The notes beneath the pieces were generated by a model. The model saw only the letters and a program-made list of their open reading frames with translations. It ran no database searches and was not told the origin of the DNA. A stretch of 64,000 bases of DNA from a bacterium. Lineage in GTDB: Bacteria; UBA8248. A program made the position numbers and the translations under genes. Shown in pieces: positions 8,735 through 17,590 of the stretch. The stretch is from the NCBI GenBank assembly GCA_022828125.1, contig JAJEJD010000008.1, forward strand, positions 346,735 to 410,734, given 5' to 3'. Numbering within the stretch: position 1 is the stretch's first letter; each line of letters opens with the position of its first letter.

Positions 8735-9475
8735 CTACATGCCCAGATACGCCTTTTTCACCTCCGGATTCGCCAGAAGCTCATCCGACGTGCCGGAGAT
8801 CGTCACGCGCCCGGTTTCAAAAACATACGCCCGGCTCGCGAGTTCGAACGCGGTGAGCACATCCTGTTCCACGAGAATGATGGCGACGCCCTCCTCGTTG
8901 ATCTGCCGGACGAAACCGCACAACTCCTCCACCAGCCTGGGCGCGAGACCCAGGGAAAGCTCATCGATCAGGAGCAGCCTCGGACGCGCCATCAGTCCTC
9001 GGGCAATCGCGCACATCTGCTGCTCGCCGCCGGACATGCTCCCCGCAAGCTGGGATTTACGTTCCGCCAGCCTCGGGAAGAACCCGTACACCCTCTCCAG
9101 ATCCGCCGCCAGTTCGTGATCGGCCATCTTCCGGGCATAAGCGCCCATCAGGAGATTCTCCTCCACGCTCATCGCGGCGAAGAGCCTGCGGCCCTCGGGC
9201 ACGTGGGAAATCCCCTTGGCGACGATGCCCTCCGGCGCCATCCCCCCGATGGACTGACCACCAAGCGTTATCGTGCCCGCCCGATGAGGGAGAACGCCCG
9301 ATAGCATACGCAGGAACGTCGATTTTCCGACGCCGTTGCTGCCGACGATGGCGACGATCTCGCCTTCGTTCACACGCAGATCGATACCCCACAGGACCTG
9401 AACGTCGTCGTATCCGCCCGCCAGGCCGCTTACTTCGAGGAGGCTCGCTCCGCCTTGAGATGCGCCCGTCGCCAC
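8735..9475 (-). CDS. livF: ABC transporter ATPase, LivF type
   Basis: A 246-residue ATPase with Walker A GSNGVGKST, signature SGGEQQ and Walker B LLLIDEL, and the LivF-typical IILVEQDV stretch. It powers the Liv-type importer together with the LivG-like ATPase. The start codon is GTG at 9475, three bases after the livG stop. A gap of about 97 bases separates its end from the binding-protein gene. All core ATPase motifs are intact. The symbol reflects family position, not proven leucine transport. Confidence 0.93.
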   Translation of the reverse strand: MATGASQGGASLLEVSGLAGGYDDVQVLWGIDLRVNEGEIVAIVGSNGVGKSTFLRMLSGVLPHRAGTITLGGQSIGGMAPEGIVAKGISHVPEGRRLFAAMSVEENLLMGAYARKMADHELAADLERVYGFFPRLAERKSQLAGSMSGGEQQMCAIARGLMARPRLLLIDELSLGLAPRLVEELCGFVRQINEEGVAIILVEQDVLTAFELASRAYVFETGRVTISGTSDELLANPEVKKAYLGM

Positions 9476-9477
9476 CT

Positions 9478-10245
9478 CTAGGACTCCTCGTCCAGTTTTT
9501 TCATCATCGCCACGTATTTCTCGCCCAGATAGGCCTTGATGACCTGCTCGTCACTCGTCACCTCGCGCGGCAAACCTTCCGCTATCTTCTCCCCGTGGTG
9601 CAGAACGATAACGCGGTCCGAGAGGTCCGTGATCACCTTCATCAAGTGCTCGATCACCAGGATGGTCACGCCCTGCTCTCTCACCTTGTGGATGAGGGAG
9701 ATGGCGTTCTCGATTTCCATCGTGTTGAGACCCGCATTCACCTCGTCCAGCAGCAACACTTCCGGCTCGGTGGCGAGGGACTTGGCGAATTCCAGGCGTT
9801 TTCTCTCGGCGAGCGTGAGTTGAGAGGCGAGTTGCGCCGACTTATCGCTCAAGCCCACGAACGCCAGCATTTCATCGGCGAGTTCCTGGGCGCGTTTCAC
9901 CTCCTTTTTCGACTTCTGGGAGCCGAACAGCGCGCCCATCACGACGTTCTCGCGCACTGCGAGGCCTGCGAAAGGCTGGACGATCTGAAACGTCCGTGCG
10001 ACTCCCTTGCGTGTGATGGCGTGGGGTTTCATGGTTTCGATGCGATCACCGCGAAAGAGAATTTCGCCCTCGTTCGCCGGATCGAGACCCGTGATGCAAT
10101 TGAGGAGTGTCGTCTTCCCCGCGCCGTTGGGGCCGATGACGCCCAGTATCTCTCCTTTTTGCACGGTGAAATCCACCGCCGAGACGGCGGTGAGTCCGCC
10201 GAAGCGCTTCGTGACGCCCCTGCCTTCTAATAGTGTTTCGCTCAC
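9478..10245 (-). CDS. livG: ABC transporter ATPase, LivG type
   Basis: A 255-residue ATPase with Walker A GPNGAGKTT, the LivG-style signature LTLAERKRLEFAKSL and Walker B VLLLDEV, followed by the family phrase NAGLNTMEIENAI. The start was set at the GTG at 10245, which overlaps the livM stop as GTGA; the longer reading from 10296 would lie inside livM and adds residues the family lacks. It pairs with LivF on the cytoplasmic face of the importer. The ligand of the system is unknown. Confidence 0.92.
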   Translation of the reverse strand: MSETLLEGRGVTKRFGGLTAVSAVDFTVQKGEILGVIGPNGAGKTTLLNCITGLDPANEGEILFRGDRIETMKPHAITRKGVARTFQIVQPFAGLAVRENVVMGALFGSQKSKKEVKRAQELADEMLAFVGLSDKSAQLASQLTLAERKRLEFAKSLATEPEVLLLDEVNAGLNTMEIENAISLIHKVREQGVTILVIEHLMKVITDLSDRVIVLHHGEKIAEGLPREVTSDEQVIKAYLGEKYVAMMKKLDEES

Positions 10246-11225
10246 ACCTTGAACCTCTGTATGTTGCTCTTGAGAATCACCCCCAACGACCCCCACCCGC
10301 GGCTCTTCACTTCCTGGGAGACAGCCATCAGGCCGCGCGGGAGGAACAAGACGACCAGCACGATGATGATTCCCAGGAACGCGCTATGGAATTCCGTGAA
10401 GGCTCCCCAGAGGTAATCCGACAGGTATTCCATCATCAACGCGCCCACGAGCGGACCCATCACAGTCCCCACCCCGCCGAGCATCGACATCACGATTGCC
10501 TTGATGGAGAACAAGACGTCGAAAACGTCGATGGGTTCCAGAAACGCGGCGCGGTAGGCGTATACGCCGCCGCCCATCGCGGGGAAAATGGATGAGAGCA
10601 CGAAGGCGATGATCTTGTATTTCGTCGTATCCACACCCGTCATGGCCGCCGCGTCCTCGTTCTCGCGGATGGCGACGAGGCCGTAGCCCAGGCGGTGCCG
10701 CGTAACGAAGTACTGCGTCAGGACGGCGAGCACGGCCACCCCGAGCATGGAGAAGTAGAAAAAGCGCGTGAAGTAATCCGGCCCGCCCGTAATCTGGGGC
10801 AGGTTGATGCCGTCTCCCCCGCCGGTGATGCGCAGGTTATCCGCCAGTTCGCGGAAGAATTCCGCCACGCCGAAGGTGGCGATGGCGAAGTAGTGCCCCC
10901 TCAGCCTCAATATGGGAACGCCCAGGGCGAGCGCCACGAGCGCGCCCAGACAGGCGCCGATACCCAACGTGATGAAGAAATTGAACCCCGCGTTCATGAG
11001 GATGGCCGTCGTGTACGCCCCCAGCCCGAAAAAAGCGGCCGGCGCGAAGGAGGGATAGCCCGTCAGGCCGCCGATAAAGTTCCAGCTCGTCGCCAGGATG
11101 GCCACCATCAGGATGTCCATCCACTTCCTAATCTCGTCGTTTTCCACGAAAGAGGGCAAGAGGATGAGGGCGAGCAAGCCCACTCCCATGCCGAACCATT
11201 GAATGTGGGACCAGGGTCTGAACAT
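10242..11225 (-). CDS. livM: Branched-chain amino acid-type ABC permease, LivM
   Basis: A 327-residue, very hydrophobic membrane permease. It shows the LivM motifs GGLTGYPSFAPAAFFGLGAY and GHYFAIATFGVAE, and the cytoplasmic loop RENEDAAAMTGVDTTKYK that couples to the ATPases. The ATG at 11225 was preferred over an upstream TTG at 11234. Its start lies next to the livH stop and its stop overlaps livG by four bases, so the importer genes are translationally coupled. It forms the channel with LivH. Confidence 0.92.
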   Translation of the reverse strand: MFRPWSHIQWFGMGVGLLALILLPSFVENDEIRKWMDILMVAILATSWNFIGGLTGYPSFAPAAFFGLGAYTTAILMNAGFNFFITLGIGACLGALVALALGVPILRLRGHYFAIATFGVAEFFRELADNLRITGGGDGINLPQITGGPDYFTRFFYFSMLGVAVLAVLTQYFVTRHRLGYGLVAIRENEDAAAMTGVDTTKYKIIAFVLSSIFPAMGGGVYAYRAAFLEPIDVFDVLFSIKAIVMSMLGGVGTVMGPLVGALMMEYLSDYLWGAFTEFHSAFLGIIIVLVVLFLPRGLMAVSQEVKSRGWGSLGVILKSNIQRFKV

Positions 11226-11226
11226 G

Positions 11227-12093
11227 CTATTCAAAACCCTTTCTGCCCAGCAGGCCCGACGGCTTGATGAAGAGCACGAGAATCAGGAGCACGTAGCCGA
11301 TGGCGTTCTGCAGGCCTGGACCCAAGTACAACGCCCCGAAATTCTCGGCGAGGCCCAGGATCAGCCCCCCCGCCAGCGCTCCCGTGATGTTCCCCAATCC
11401 CCCGATGGTGCAGATGATGAAAGATTTCGAGAGGAACTCCACGTCGCTCACCGGCGAGATGGCGAAACCCACACTCACCAGAGAACCCGACGTGGCAGCC
11501 GCCGCCGCGCCGATTCCATACGTGATGGCGTAGATTCTGCCGATGTCGACGCCCATCAGCTGGGCGGAATCCAAATCCATCCGCGTTGCCCGTATGGCCC
11601 GGCCCGTGCGCGTGCGTCCCATGAACCAGAAAAGAATGCTCGTGAGAGCGACGCCCAGCACGAATATGGAAATCCGGACGAAGGGGATGGATAGCCCCAT
11701 GAAGGGGATGGAAAAACCCGCGTAAGAGGGCTGAACCGACCTGAAGTCGCCGGTGAAGAAATATATCGCGAGTCTCACGATGAGCAACTGAAGGCCGAAG
11801 GTGAGGATCAGGGACATGAACATGGGTGCGCGCACGATCTTGTTGATCAGTCCGCGCTGCACCGCGTAGCCGGCGCAGAACATGGAGACGGCGGAGAGCG
11901 GGAGGGATAAAAACGGGTCCACGCCGTAGAGCTTGAACATCCAGAACGTGACGTAGCCGCCCAGCATCAGGAACGTGCCGTGCAGGATGTTGAGGATGTT
12001 CATCACGCCCCAGACGAGCGAGAACCCGACCGCGATGCAGGCGTAGATGCCTCCCAGGAGAATGCTGTTAATCAGAATCTGGCCATAAACCAT
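11227..12093 (-). CDS. livH: Branched-chain amino acid-type ABC permease, LivH
   Basis: A 288-residue membrane permease opening with ILINSILLGGIYACIAVG, the classical LivH start, and continuing with VWGVMNILNILHGTFLMLGGY. The coupling loop RTGRAIRATRMDLDSAQLMGVD is clear. The ATG at 12093 is the likely start; a GTG three codons earlier is possible. It is the first gene of the transporter block and follows the PLP-enzyme gene by about 31 bases, so it probably shares its transcript. Confidence 0.92.
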   Translation of the reverse strand: MVYGQILINSILLGGIYACIAVGFSLVWGVMNILNILHGTFLMLGGYVTFWMFKLYGVDPFLSLPLSAVSMFCAGYAVQRGLINKIVRAPMFMSLILTFGLQLLIVRLAIYFFTGDFRSVQPSYAGFSIPFMGLSIPFVRISIFVLGVALTSILFWFMGRTRTGRAIRATRMDLDSAQLMGVDIGRIYAITYGIGAAAAATSGSLVSVGFAISPVSDVEFLSKSFIICTIGGLGNITGALAGGLILGLAENFGALYLGPGLQNAIGYVLLILVLFIKPSGLLGRKGFE

Positions 12094-12124
12094 ATATCTC
12101 ACTCACGGGTTTTATCGCTCGGCG

Positions 12125-13189
12125 TCAGGTGATGATCTCCCATTCGCTCGAATACCGATCGAGCTGCGCCGCGCTGTATGGATCCACATGATGCTCGCGT
12201 TCCGGGATATCGACGTGTTTTTCCTCTCCGCACAAGGCGGTGGTGAAATAGCGCTGTCCCGTGTCGTTGATGTTCGTGACGATGTTGGCCAGTTCGGGAT
12301 GCCTGCGGGCCAGCTTGACGGCGGCCGCCACGTTGCAACCCGAGGAGATGCCGCAGAAAATCCCCTCCTCGCGCGCGAGGCGCTGCGCCATTTCGACCGA
12401 CTCATCCGTCGTCGTCGTTACGATGCCGGTGAGCAGCGACAAGTCGAGCGCCCTGGGCACGAAACCGTCCCCGATGCCCTCGATGCCGTGCGGCCCCCAG
12501 CCCCGCTCGCTCAGGAGCGGGCACTCCTGAGGCTCCACGGCGTAGAGCTTCACATCCGGGTTGTCTTCGCGCAGGAATTTCCCCACGCCGCTCACCCAGC
12601 CGCCCGTTCCCTGAGACGCCACGACGGCGTCGACGCGCCCGTCCAGCTGCTCGAAAATCTCGGGCCCCGTCGTGAGGTAGTGCGCCTCGTTGTTGTCGAG
12701 ATTGTCGAACTGGGCGGGAACCCAGTATCGCTCGGGTGACGCCGCGCGGATTTCCTCGAGTTTCTCGAGCGCCAGGTCGACGTCGCTCTCCCCGCCCGGC
12801 GTAAACACCAAATCGGCCCCGTAGGCGCGCATGAGCTTTTTGCGCTCATCGCTCATGCCCTCGGGCATGACGACGATGCAGGGGTAGCCCTTCACCGCGG
12901 ATACGAACGCGCAGGCGATGCCTGCGTTGCCGGTGGAGCATTCGAGCACCGTCATGTCGGCCCTCAGGTCGCCGCGCTCCTCCGCCTTTAGGAGCATGTT
13001 GTAGTAGATGCGATCCTTGAGGCTTCCCGAGGGAGAATACCACTCCAGCTTCGCGTAGACCTCGGGGCCCAAGTCCGCCGCCACCTTGTTCAGGCGAACC
13101 AGGGGCGTGCCCCCGATGGCGTCGAAAATGTTTTCCGAATAGCGCCTGTAGGAATCCCAGGCTCTTTTTTCAATGCCCATTCTTCGCAT
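12125..13189 (-). CDS. PLP-dependent cysteine synthase/cystathionine beta-synthase-like enzyme
   Basis: A 354-residue fold-type II PLP enzyme. The opening NIFDAIGGTPLVRLNK and the PLP lysine K58 in SGSLKDR are diagnostic. The phosphate-binding loop GTGGWVSGVGK, the substrate loop ECSTGNAG and GISSGCN are present. Relatives make or break C-S, C-N or C-O bonds at the beta carbon of amino acids. Its place inside a transporter and catabolic train suggests a degradative lyase or synthase role rather than housekeeping cysteine synthesis. The start may be ATG 13189 or ATG 13180; neither has a strong ribosome-binding site. Confidence 0.88.
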   Translation of the reverse strand: MRRMGIEKRAWDSYRRYSENIFDAIGGTPLVRLNKVAADLGPEVYAKLEWYSPSGSLKDRIYYNMLLKAEERGDLRADMTVLECSTGNAGIACAFVSAVKGYPCIVVMPEGMSDERKKLMRAYGADLVFTPGGESDVDLALEKLEEIRAASPERYWVPAQFDNLDNNEAHYLTTGPEIFEQLDGRVDAVVASQGTGGWVSGVGKFLREDNPDVKLYAVEPQECPLLSERGWGPHGIEGIGDGFVPRALDLSLLTGIVTTTTDESVEMAQRLAREEGIFCGISSGCNVAAAVKLARRHPELANIVTNINDTGQRYFTTALCGEEKHVDIPEREHHVDPYSAAQLDRYSSEWEIIT

Positions 13190-13292
13190 CCTGAACAGGA
13201 TAAGAAAACCTCACTCGATGATCTCTCATGAGGCCTTGAATCTCTCGAACATCATGCCCCTACTCTTGTTTGGCGACCTGTGGCTCTTTCCC

Positions 13293-14249
13293 CTACCCCG
13301 CTCTCAAACGAGGGATGATTTCTTTCGCCACGATTTCCACCTGCTCCATCTCGTATTTGTAGGGAACGAAAATGAGCCGGTCCACACCCGTGTCGATGTG
13401 GGCCTGTAGCTGCGCCACGCACTCATCGACGTTCCCCATGATGGCGCTCTCGGCCGTGGACTCGCTCCAGGAAGCGTAGTCCCATTCGGTGTGGAGCCAT
13501 TCGTTCATCGGTTCTTCAATCTGCTCACGCGAGTCACCCACCATGATCGGAAGCTGGTTCGTGCTCTCGAGCGCGGCGGAGTCGCGCCCGGCTTCCTCGG
13601 CGAAGCGGCACACCTTCTCCCATGATTTCGTGAAGCTCTCCGGCGTATAGAAGTAGGTGAGCCAGCCGTCGCCCTTTTCGCCTGCGCGCTTGAGCACGCG
13701 ATCGACGTATCCCCCGATGAGGATGCTCGGCCTCGGGCTTTGCACAGGCTTGGGGAACATGACGGAATTCCTGAGATTATAGGGGCCGTATTCGGCGCGC
13801 ACCATGTCCTCGGTCCACAGTCTCGTGATGATCTCGATGTTCTGGTCCATGATGTTGCCGCGCTTCTCGAAAGGAACGCCCACCGCGTCGAACTCGCGCT
13901 TGTACCAGCCCGACGCCATGCCGACGATGAGGCGGCCGTTCGATATCTGGTCGATGCTCGAAAGCTGTTTCGCCACCACGAGCGGGTTCCTGAGCGGCAA
14001 GACGAGCACACCCGTGCCGAGCTTGATTCTGTTCGTCCGCGCGGCCACCGCAGTGAGGAGCGTCAGCGACTCGATGATGGGAAAGTGCGGCTCCACGCCC
14101 AGGAGAATGTGATCCCACACCCACAGGGACTCGAAGCCCAACTCCTCCATGGCGACGCCGTATTCGATGAGCGCCTCCGGGTCGGGGAGTTCGGGATATG
14201 CGGTGAAATTCCGCATGGCGATTCCGTACTTCACGTCTTTTCCTGACAT
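13293..14249 (-). CDS. LLM class flavin/F420-dependent oxidoreductase (first of three)
   Basis: A 318-residue luciferase-like TIM-barrel protein. Family marks are GFESLWVWDHIL near the N-terminus, LGTGVLVLPLRNPLVVAKQLSSID, and GRLIVGMASGW. Such enzymes use FMNH2 or F420 to oxygenate or reduce organic substrates. Sequence alone does not separate the two cofactors. It lies 16 bases after the M20 deacylase gene, so it is probably co-transcribed and may attack the compound imported by the Liv-type system. The window has two more members at 19905-20867 and 27476-28444. Confidence 0.9.
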   Translation of the reverse strand: MSGKDVKYGIAMRNFTAYPELPDPEALIEYGVAMEELGFESLWVWDHILLGVEPHFPIIESLTLLTAVAARTNRIKLGTGVLVLPLRNPLVVAKQLSSIDQISNGRLIVGMASGWYKREFDAVGVPFEKRGNIMDQNIEIITRLWTEDMVRAEYGPYNLRNSVMFPKPVQSPRPSILIGGYVDRVLKRAGEKGDGWLTYFYTPESFTKSWEKVCRFAEEAGRDSAALESTNQLPIMVGDSREQIEEPMNEWLHTEWDYASWSESTAESAIMGNVDECVAQLQAHIDTGVDRLIFVPYKYEMEQVEIVAKEIIPRLRAG

Positions 14250-14265
14250 GTCGTTTCCCTCGGTC

Positions 14266-15534
14266 TTATTCCGCTCCGCACCAGTCCAGGATGGAGAGCG
14301 CCAGCGTTTTCGTCGCGTCGATCACGTCTTCCACCGCCACCCATTCGTTGTTCGCGTGCATCTGGGTGGTGGGGCCGGGGCCGAAGATCACCGTCGGGAT
14401 GCCGGCGAAACCGTTCAGAAAGCGCGTATCGGCCGCTCCCTGGCGCCCGGATATCTCAGGGGTATTGCCCGACACTTCCTGGTAGGCGTTCGCCACCGTC
14501 TTGACGATCGGGTGTTCGGCGTCGACCGCGGCCGATTCGGCGTAATACCCCACGAAACGCACCTCGGGCGGATGATCCTTCATCCAGGGGTCTTCCTTTG
14601 CCGCCTGCGCCACCTGATCGACCAGGCTTTGCTTGGCCGCGTCGTGGTCCTCGCCCGGTACGGTGGCGAGACTCCCCTTTAACACGCAGGTGTCCGGGAA
14701 GGCGCTCGGGAAGCTCCCCGCCTCCATCGATCCGACCATGCAGGGGATCGCGTCGATGATTTTCGGATAGAGCGGATGGGAGACCGTCTCGAGGCGTTTT
14801 TTCTCGAGATCGGCCACCGCCTGGACGATCTTGTAGCCGAGGTCGATGGCGTTCACGCCCTGATACCTTCGCTGGATGCCCGCCGCCTTCCCCCGCACGA
14901 GTATCTCGAACCAGATTCTTCCGATGCAGCCCGGCTGGATGGCGTTGCCGCTCGTCTCGCAGCATACGCCTGCATCCGCCGTGTAGCCGCGCAAAATGGT
15001 GTCGAGCGTGCCGTGGCCGCTCAACTCCTCATCCACGACGAAATCGAGAATCACGTCGCCCCTGGGCTTCAGGCCCGCCGCCATGAAGCATTTCGCCGCC
15101 ATGATAATGGCCGCCACCCCGCTCTTCATGTCCGAGGCGCCGCGCCCGTAGAGGCGGCCGTCCTCGATGTCCGCGGAGAGCGGCCCATGCTCCCAGGCGT
15201 CGGGCGGGCCGTTGGGGACGGTGTCGGTGTGGCCGTTCATCAGGAGCGACCTGCCTCCCCCCGATCCCTTGAGCACGGCGACCACGTTCGGCCTGCCCTC
15301 ATACCCCCTCGTGACGGGCACGTATTCGGGGTGTTTCTTGAGCTCCTCCCAGTCCGATTCCCAGACGTCGACATCCAGATTCATCTCGCGGAGGTAGTCC
15401 GCGATGTAGCCCTGAATCTCTCCCTCATCGCCCGTCACGCTCGGTATCTGCACGAGTCTGGTGAGCAGGGCGACGATCTCGTCGCGGTGGGCGTCGACCT
15501 GGGCCAGAATTTTTTCTCTTTGCTCGGTGCTCAT
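14266..15534 (-). CDS. M20 family metallo-deacylase, ArgE/DapE type
   Basis: A 422-residue zinc-dependent amidohydrolase. Metal-ligand motifs are visible: NGHTDTVP (His and Asp), GRGASDMKSG (bridging Asp), VVDEELSGHG (catalytic Glu-Glu) and a C-terminal QMHANNEW (His). The dimerisation domain sits between them. The family removes acyl groups from N-acylated amino acids or cuts similar amides. It lies 15 bases after the CoA-transferase beta gene in the same train. Substrate unknown; a role in opening an amide intermediate fits the context. Confidence 0.9.
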   Translation of the reverse strand: MSTEQREKILAQVDAHRDEIVALLTRLVQIPSVTGDEGEIQGYIADYLREMNLDVDVWESDWEELKKHPEYVPVTRGYEGRPNVVAVLKGSGGGRSLLMNGHTDTVPNGPPDAWEHGPLSADIEDGRLYGRGASDMKSGVAAIIMAAKCFMAAGLKPRGDVILDFVVDEELSGHGTLDTILRGYTADAGVCCETSGNAIQPGCIGRIWFEILVRGKAAGIQRRYQGVNAIDLGYKIVQAVADLEKKRLETVSHPLYPKIIDAIPCMVGSMEAGSFPSAFPDTCVLKGSLATVPGEDHDAAKQSLVDQVAQAAKEDPWMKDHPPEVRFVGYYAESAAVDAEHPIVKTVANAYQEVSGNTPEISGRQGAADTRFLNGFAGIPTVIFGPGPTTQMHANNEWVAVEDVIDATKTLALSILDWCGAE

Positions 15535-15549
15535 GGTTACTCCATGTGG

Positions 15550-16323
15550 TTATGCGGTGTAGACCTTGTCCGGATCCAGATGGCGAAGCGCGGCCAGTTC
15601 CTCTTCCGTGGGCGGCTCCGTGGTCGAGACGGAGGCGTCGATGATGAGTTCGAAGCCCGTGTTCTCCTGCGCCTGCTCGGGGGTGACGCCTGGGTGCAAG
15701 GCCTCGACGCGCATCCGGCCCGTCTCCTCGTCGAACCCCAGAATCGCGAGATCCGTGACCACGCGGTACATGCCGCCGGCTATCAGGCCCGAATCGCGCC
15801 TCGAGGTTCCGCCCCTGACGTAGCCGGGACTGGTGATGAAATCCACGTTCTCCACGAAGCGGCGTTTTTCCTGCGGCATCGCGACGATCATCCTGGTGAG
15901 GCTCGATATGTCGTTCCCCCCGCCCGTGCCGGGCAGCCTGACCGACGGATCGTCCGCGCTCCCGATGAAGGAGCTGTTCAGGTTGCCGTACTGATCGATC
16001 TGGGCGCCCCCCATGAAGCCCACGTCCACGTAGCCGCGCTGAAGGAGGAGCAGCACCTCGGTGATGCTCACCAGCATGTTCGCCTTGCGCGTGCAGCGCT
16101 GCTCGTTCGTGGTGGGCGGAAGCTGGCCGGGCACGACGTGCGGGCCGATGGTGCCGCCCTCGAAGAGAATCGTCACGCCGGGCGCATGGAGGCGCTGGGC
16201 CAGCGTGGCGGCCAGAAGCGGAATCCCCACGCCGGCGAAAACCACCTGGCCGTCCTCGAGCGCGCGGGCGCTCATGACGCACAAAAGCTCCGACGCCGTG
16301 AAGTCTTTCGCCTCAATCGTCAT
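15550..16323 (-). CDS. CoA-transferase subunit B (glutaconate/3-oxoacid type)
   Basis: A 257-residue beta subunit of a family I CoA-transferase. The catalytic glutamate is E55 in LFEGGTIG, equivalent to the ExG motif of this family. VGFMGGAQIDQYGNLNSSFIG and PGTGGGNDISSLT are family signatures. It transfers CoA between acyl groups as a complex with the alpha subunit encoded just before it. The ATG at 16323 was chosen for its strong GGAGGAG upstream; it overlaps the alpha-subunit end by 11 bases. Confidence 0.9.
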   Translation of the reverse strand: MTIEAKDFTASELLCVMSARALEDGQVVFAGVGIPLLAATLAQRLHAPGVTILFEGGTIGPHVVPGQLPPTTNEQRCTRKANMLVSITEVLLLLQRGYVDVGFMGGAQIDQYGNLNSSFIGSADDPSVRLPGTGGGNDISSLTRMIVAMPQEKRRFVENVDFITSPGYVRGGTSRRDSGLIAGGMYRVVTDLAILGFDEETGRMRVEALHPGVTPEQAQENTGFELIIDASVSTTEPPTEEELAALRHLDPDKVYTA

Positions 16324-17278
16324 AAATGCTCCTCCCCCTGCGAGCCGCATCCAGCAGCTTATCCAGGCCGATGAGATTCAGATACTCCGTCCAGTTCTCC
16401 GGCGCGTAGAAGTATTCATCCAGATACGCCTTCACGCCCTCCATCGGTTCTTTTCTCGTGAGTTCGGCGTAATAGTCCATGTGCGAGAACAAAGGCTCAT
16501 AGACGCCGAAGCATTCATGCGGCGCGCAGCCGTAGGGCGCCTCCACCACGGCGTCGACGGTGAAGAAGGGGATTCTCGTCCGGTCGGGCCTCCTGCGGAT
16601 CTGATCGTTCGAGATGATGCGCTCGGTCGTGATGATGACGCGGTTCGCCGCCATCGCCATGTCGATGTCCATGAACGTCAGGCCGTCGAGCTGCGCGTTG
16701 CCGTAGGGGTCGCAACGCTGCACGTGTATCAGGGCGACGTCGGGGTTCAGGGCCGGGACGAGGAGGATTTTCTCGCCCGTGAAGGGACAGGTCATCTCTT
16801 CGAGGTTATCGAGCTGCGCCGCCACGTCGGAGCCCATCATCGAGCGCATAGGCATGAACGGAACGCCCATCGCGCCCGCCCTGTAGCGCAGGCCGATGGA
16901 CATGTGGCTCCACTCCTCGAAGCGCGCCAGCCTGTTCTCGGTAAAATGCCGCATGACGCGCGAGACGCCCCAGACGATCCCCTGGCTGAACCAGCTCGTG
17001 AGGATGTGGTTCCCGATCCCCGAGGCGAAGATGAGGTCGCCCTCGGTGGAGACGATGCTGCGCGAGAAGGAGAGGTTTTTCTTCCTCGCGCGAATGAGCG
17101 CCCACACCATGGCGAAGGGGGTTCTCGATGCCGTGGAGCCGCCCAGGCTGACGTGCTCGCCGTCGTTCACGAAACCGCACGCCTCCTCGAGCGTCATCAC
17201 CTTGTCTCTCAGGCTGCGGTCCCGCGCCTGGGTCTGTTCCCGGAGCGAAAGATAGTCTTGCGTCACGTTTTTCTCCAT
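16313..17278 (-). CDS. CoA-transferase subunit A (glutaconate/3-oxoacid type)
   Basis: A 321-residue alpha subunit. It contains VNDGEHVSLGG near the N-terminus, the segment MEEMTCPFTGEKILLVPALNPDVALIHVQR-like in layout (residues about 150-180), and DPYGNAQLDG. The ATG at 17278 was chosen because the 32 extra codons of a longer reading do not look like protein of this family and reach into the promoter region. It is the first gene of the 16-kb train and points away from the LysR gene at 17591, so that regulator is the natural candidate controller. Confidence 0.88.
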   Translation of the reverse strand: MEKNVTQDYLSLREQTQARDRSLRDKVMTLEEACGFVNDGEHVSLGGSTASRTPFAMVWALIRARKKNLSFSRSIVSTEGDLIFASGIGNHILTSWFSQGIVWGVSRVMRHFTENRLARFEEWSHMSIGLRYRAGAMGVPFMPMRSMMGSDVAAQLDNLEEMTCPFTGEKILLVPALNPDVALIHVQRCDPYGNAQLDGLTFMDIDMAMAANRVIITTERIISNDQIRRRPDRTRIPFFTVDAVVEAPYGCAPHECFGVYEPLFSHMDYYAELTRKEPMEGVKAYLDEYFYAPENWTEYLNLIGLDKLLDAARRGRSIYDD

Positions 17279-17414
17279 CCGGCCGCCGGCAAGGGTTCCC
17301 CTTGCCCGCAACACGCTGACACTCCCGTATCGGCAGTCGAAAAAACAGATTCCCCATAGGTAGATTAAACGCAAGACACCGGATTCGCAACGGGGAAAAG
17401 AAGAATCGAATCTA

Positions 17415-17444
17415 TTGAATTATTTAATGGATATCCAATATAAT
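17415..17444 (+). promoter_or_regulatory. Candidate sigma-70 promoter of the LysR gene with an embedded operator-like palindrome
   Basis: TTGAAT (17415-17420) and a perfect TATAAT (17439-17444) are separated by 18 bases, in the orientation of the LysR gene. The spacer holds AATGGATATCCAAT (17426-17439), a near-perfect palindrome. The bases at 17428 and 17440 give the T-N11-A pattern typical of LysR-type sites. The rest of the 17279-17590 gap is unusually AT-rich and carries no gene. Autorepression and control of the divergent train are inferences. Confidence 0.55.
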
Positions 17445-17590
17445 TTCATCACGCATTGAAAGATCGTTTTTCTGTTTTGTCCGGTTTCCAGAAGATATCC
17501 GGCAAAACAAGCCTGCCCGGCCCAACGGGGCAGCATAAAAATCCATAATGGAATGACCGGCGCCTCGGCGAATGGTGTCATGAGGTTTTC

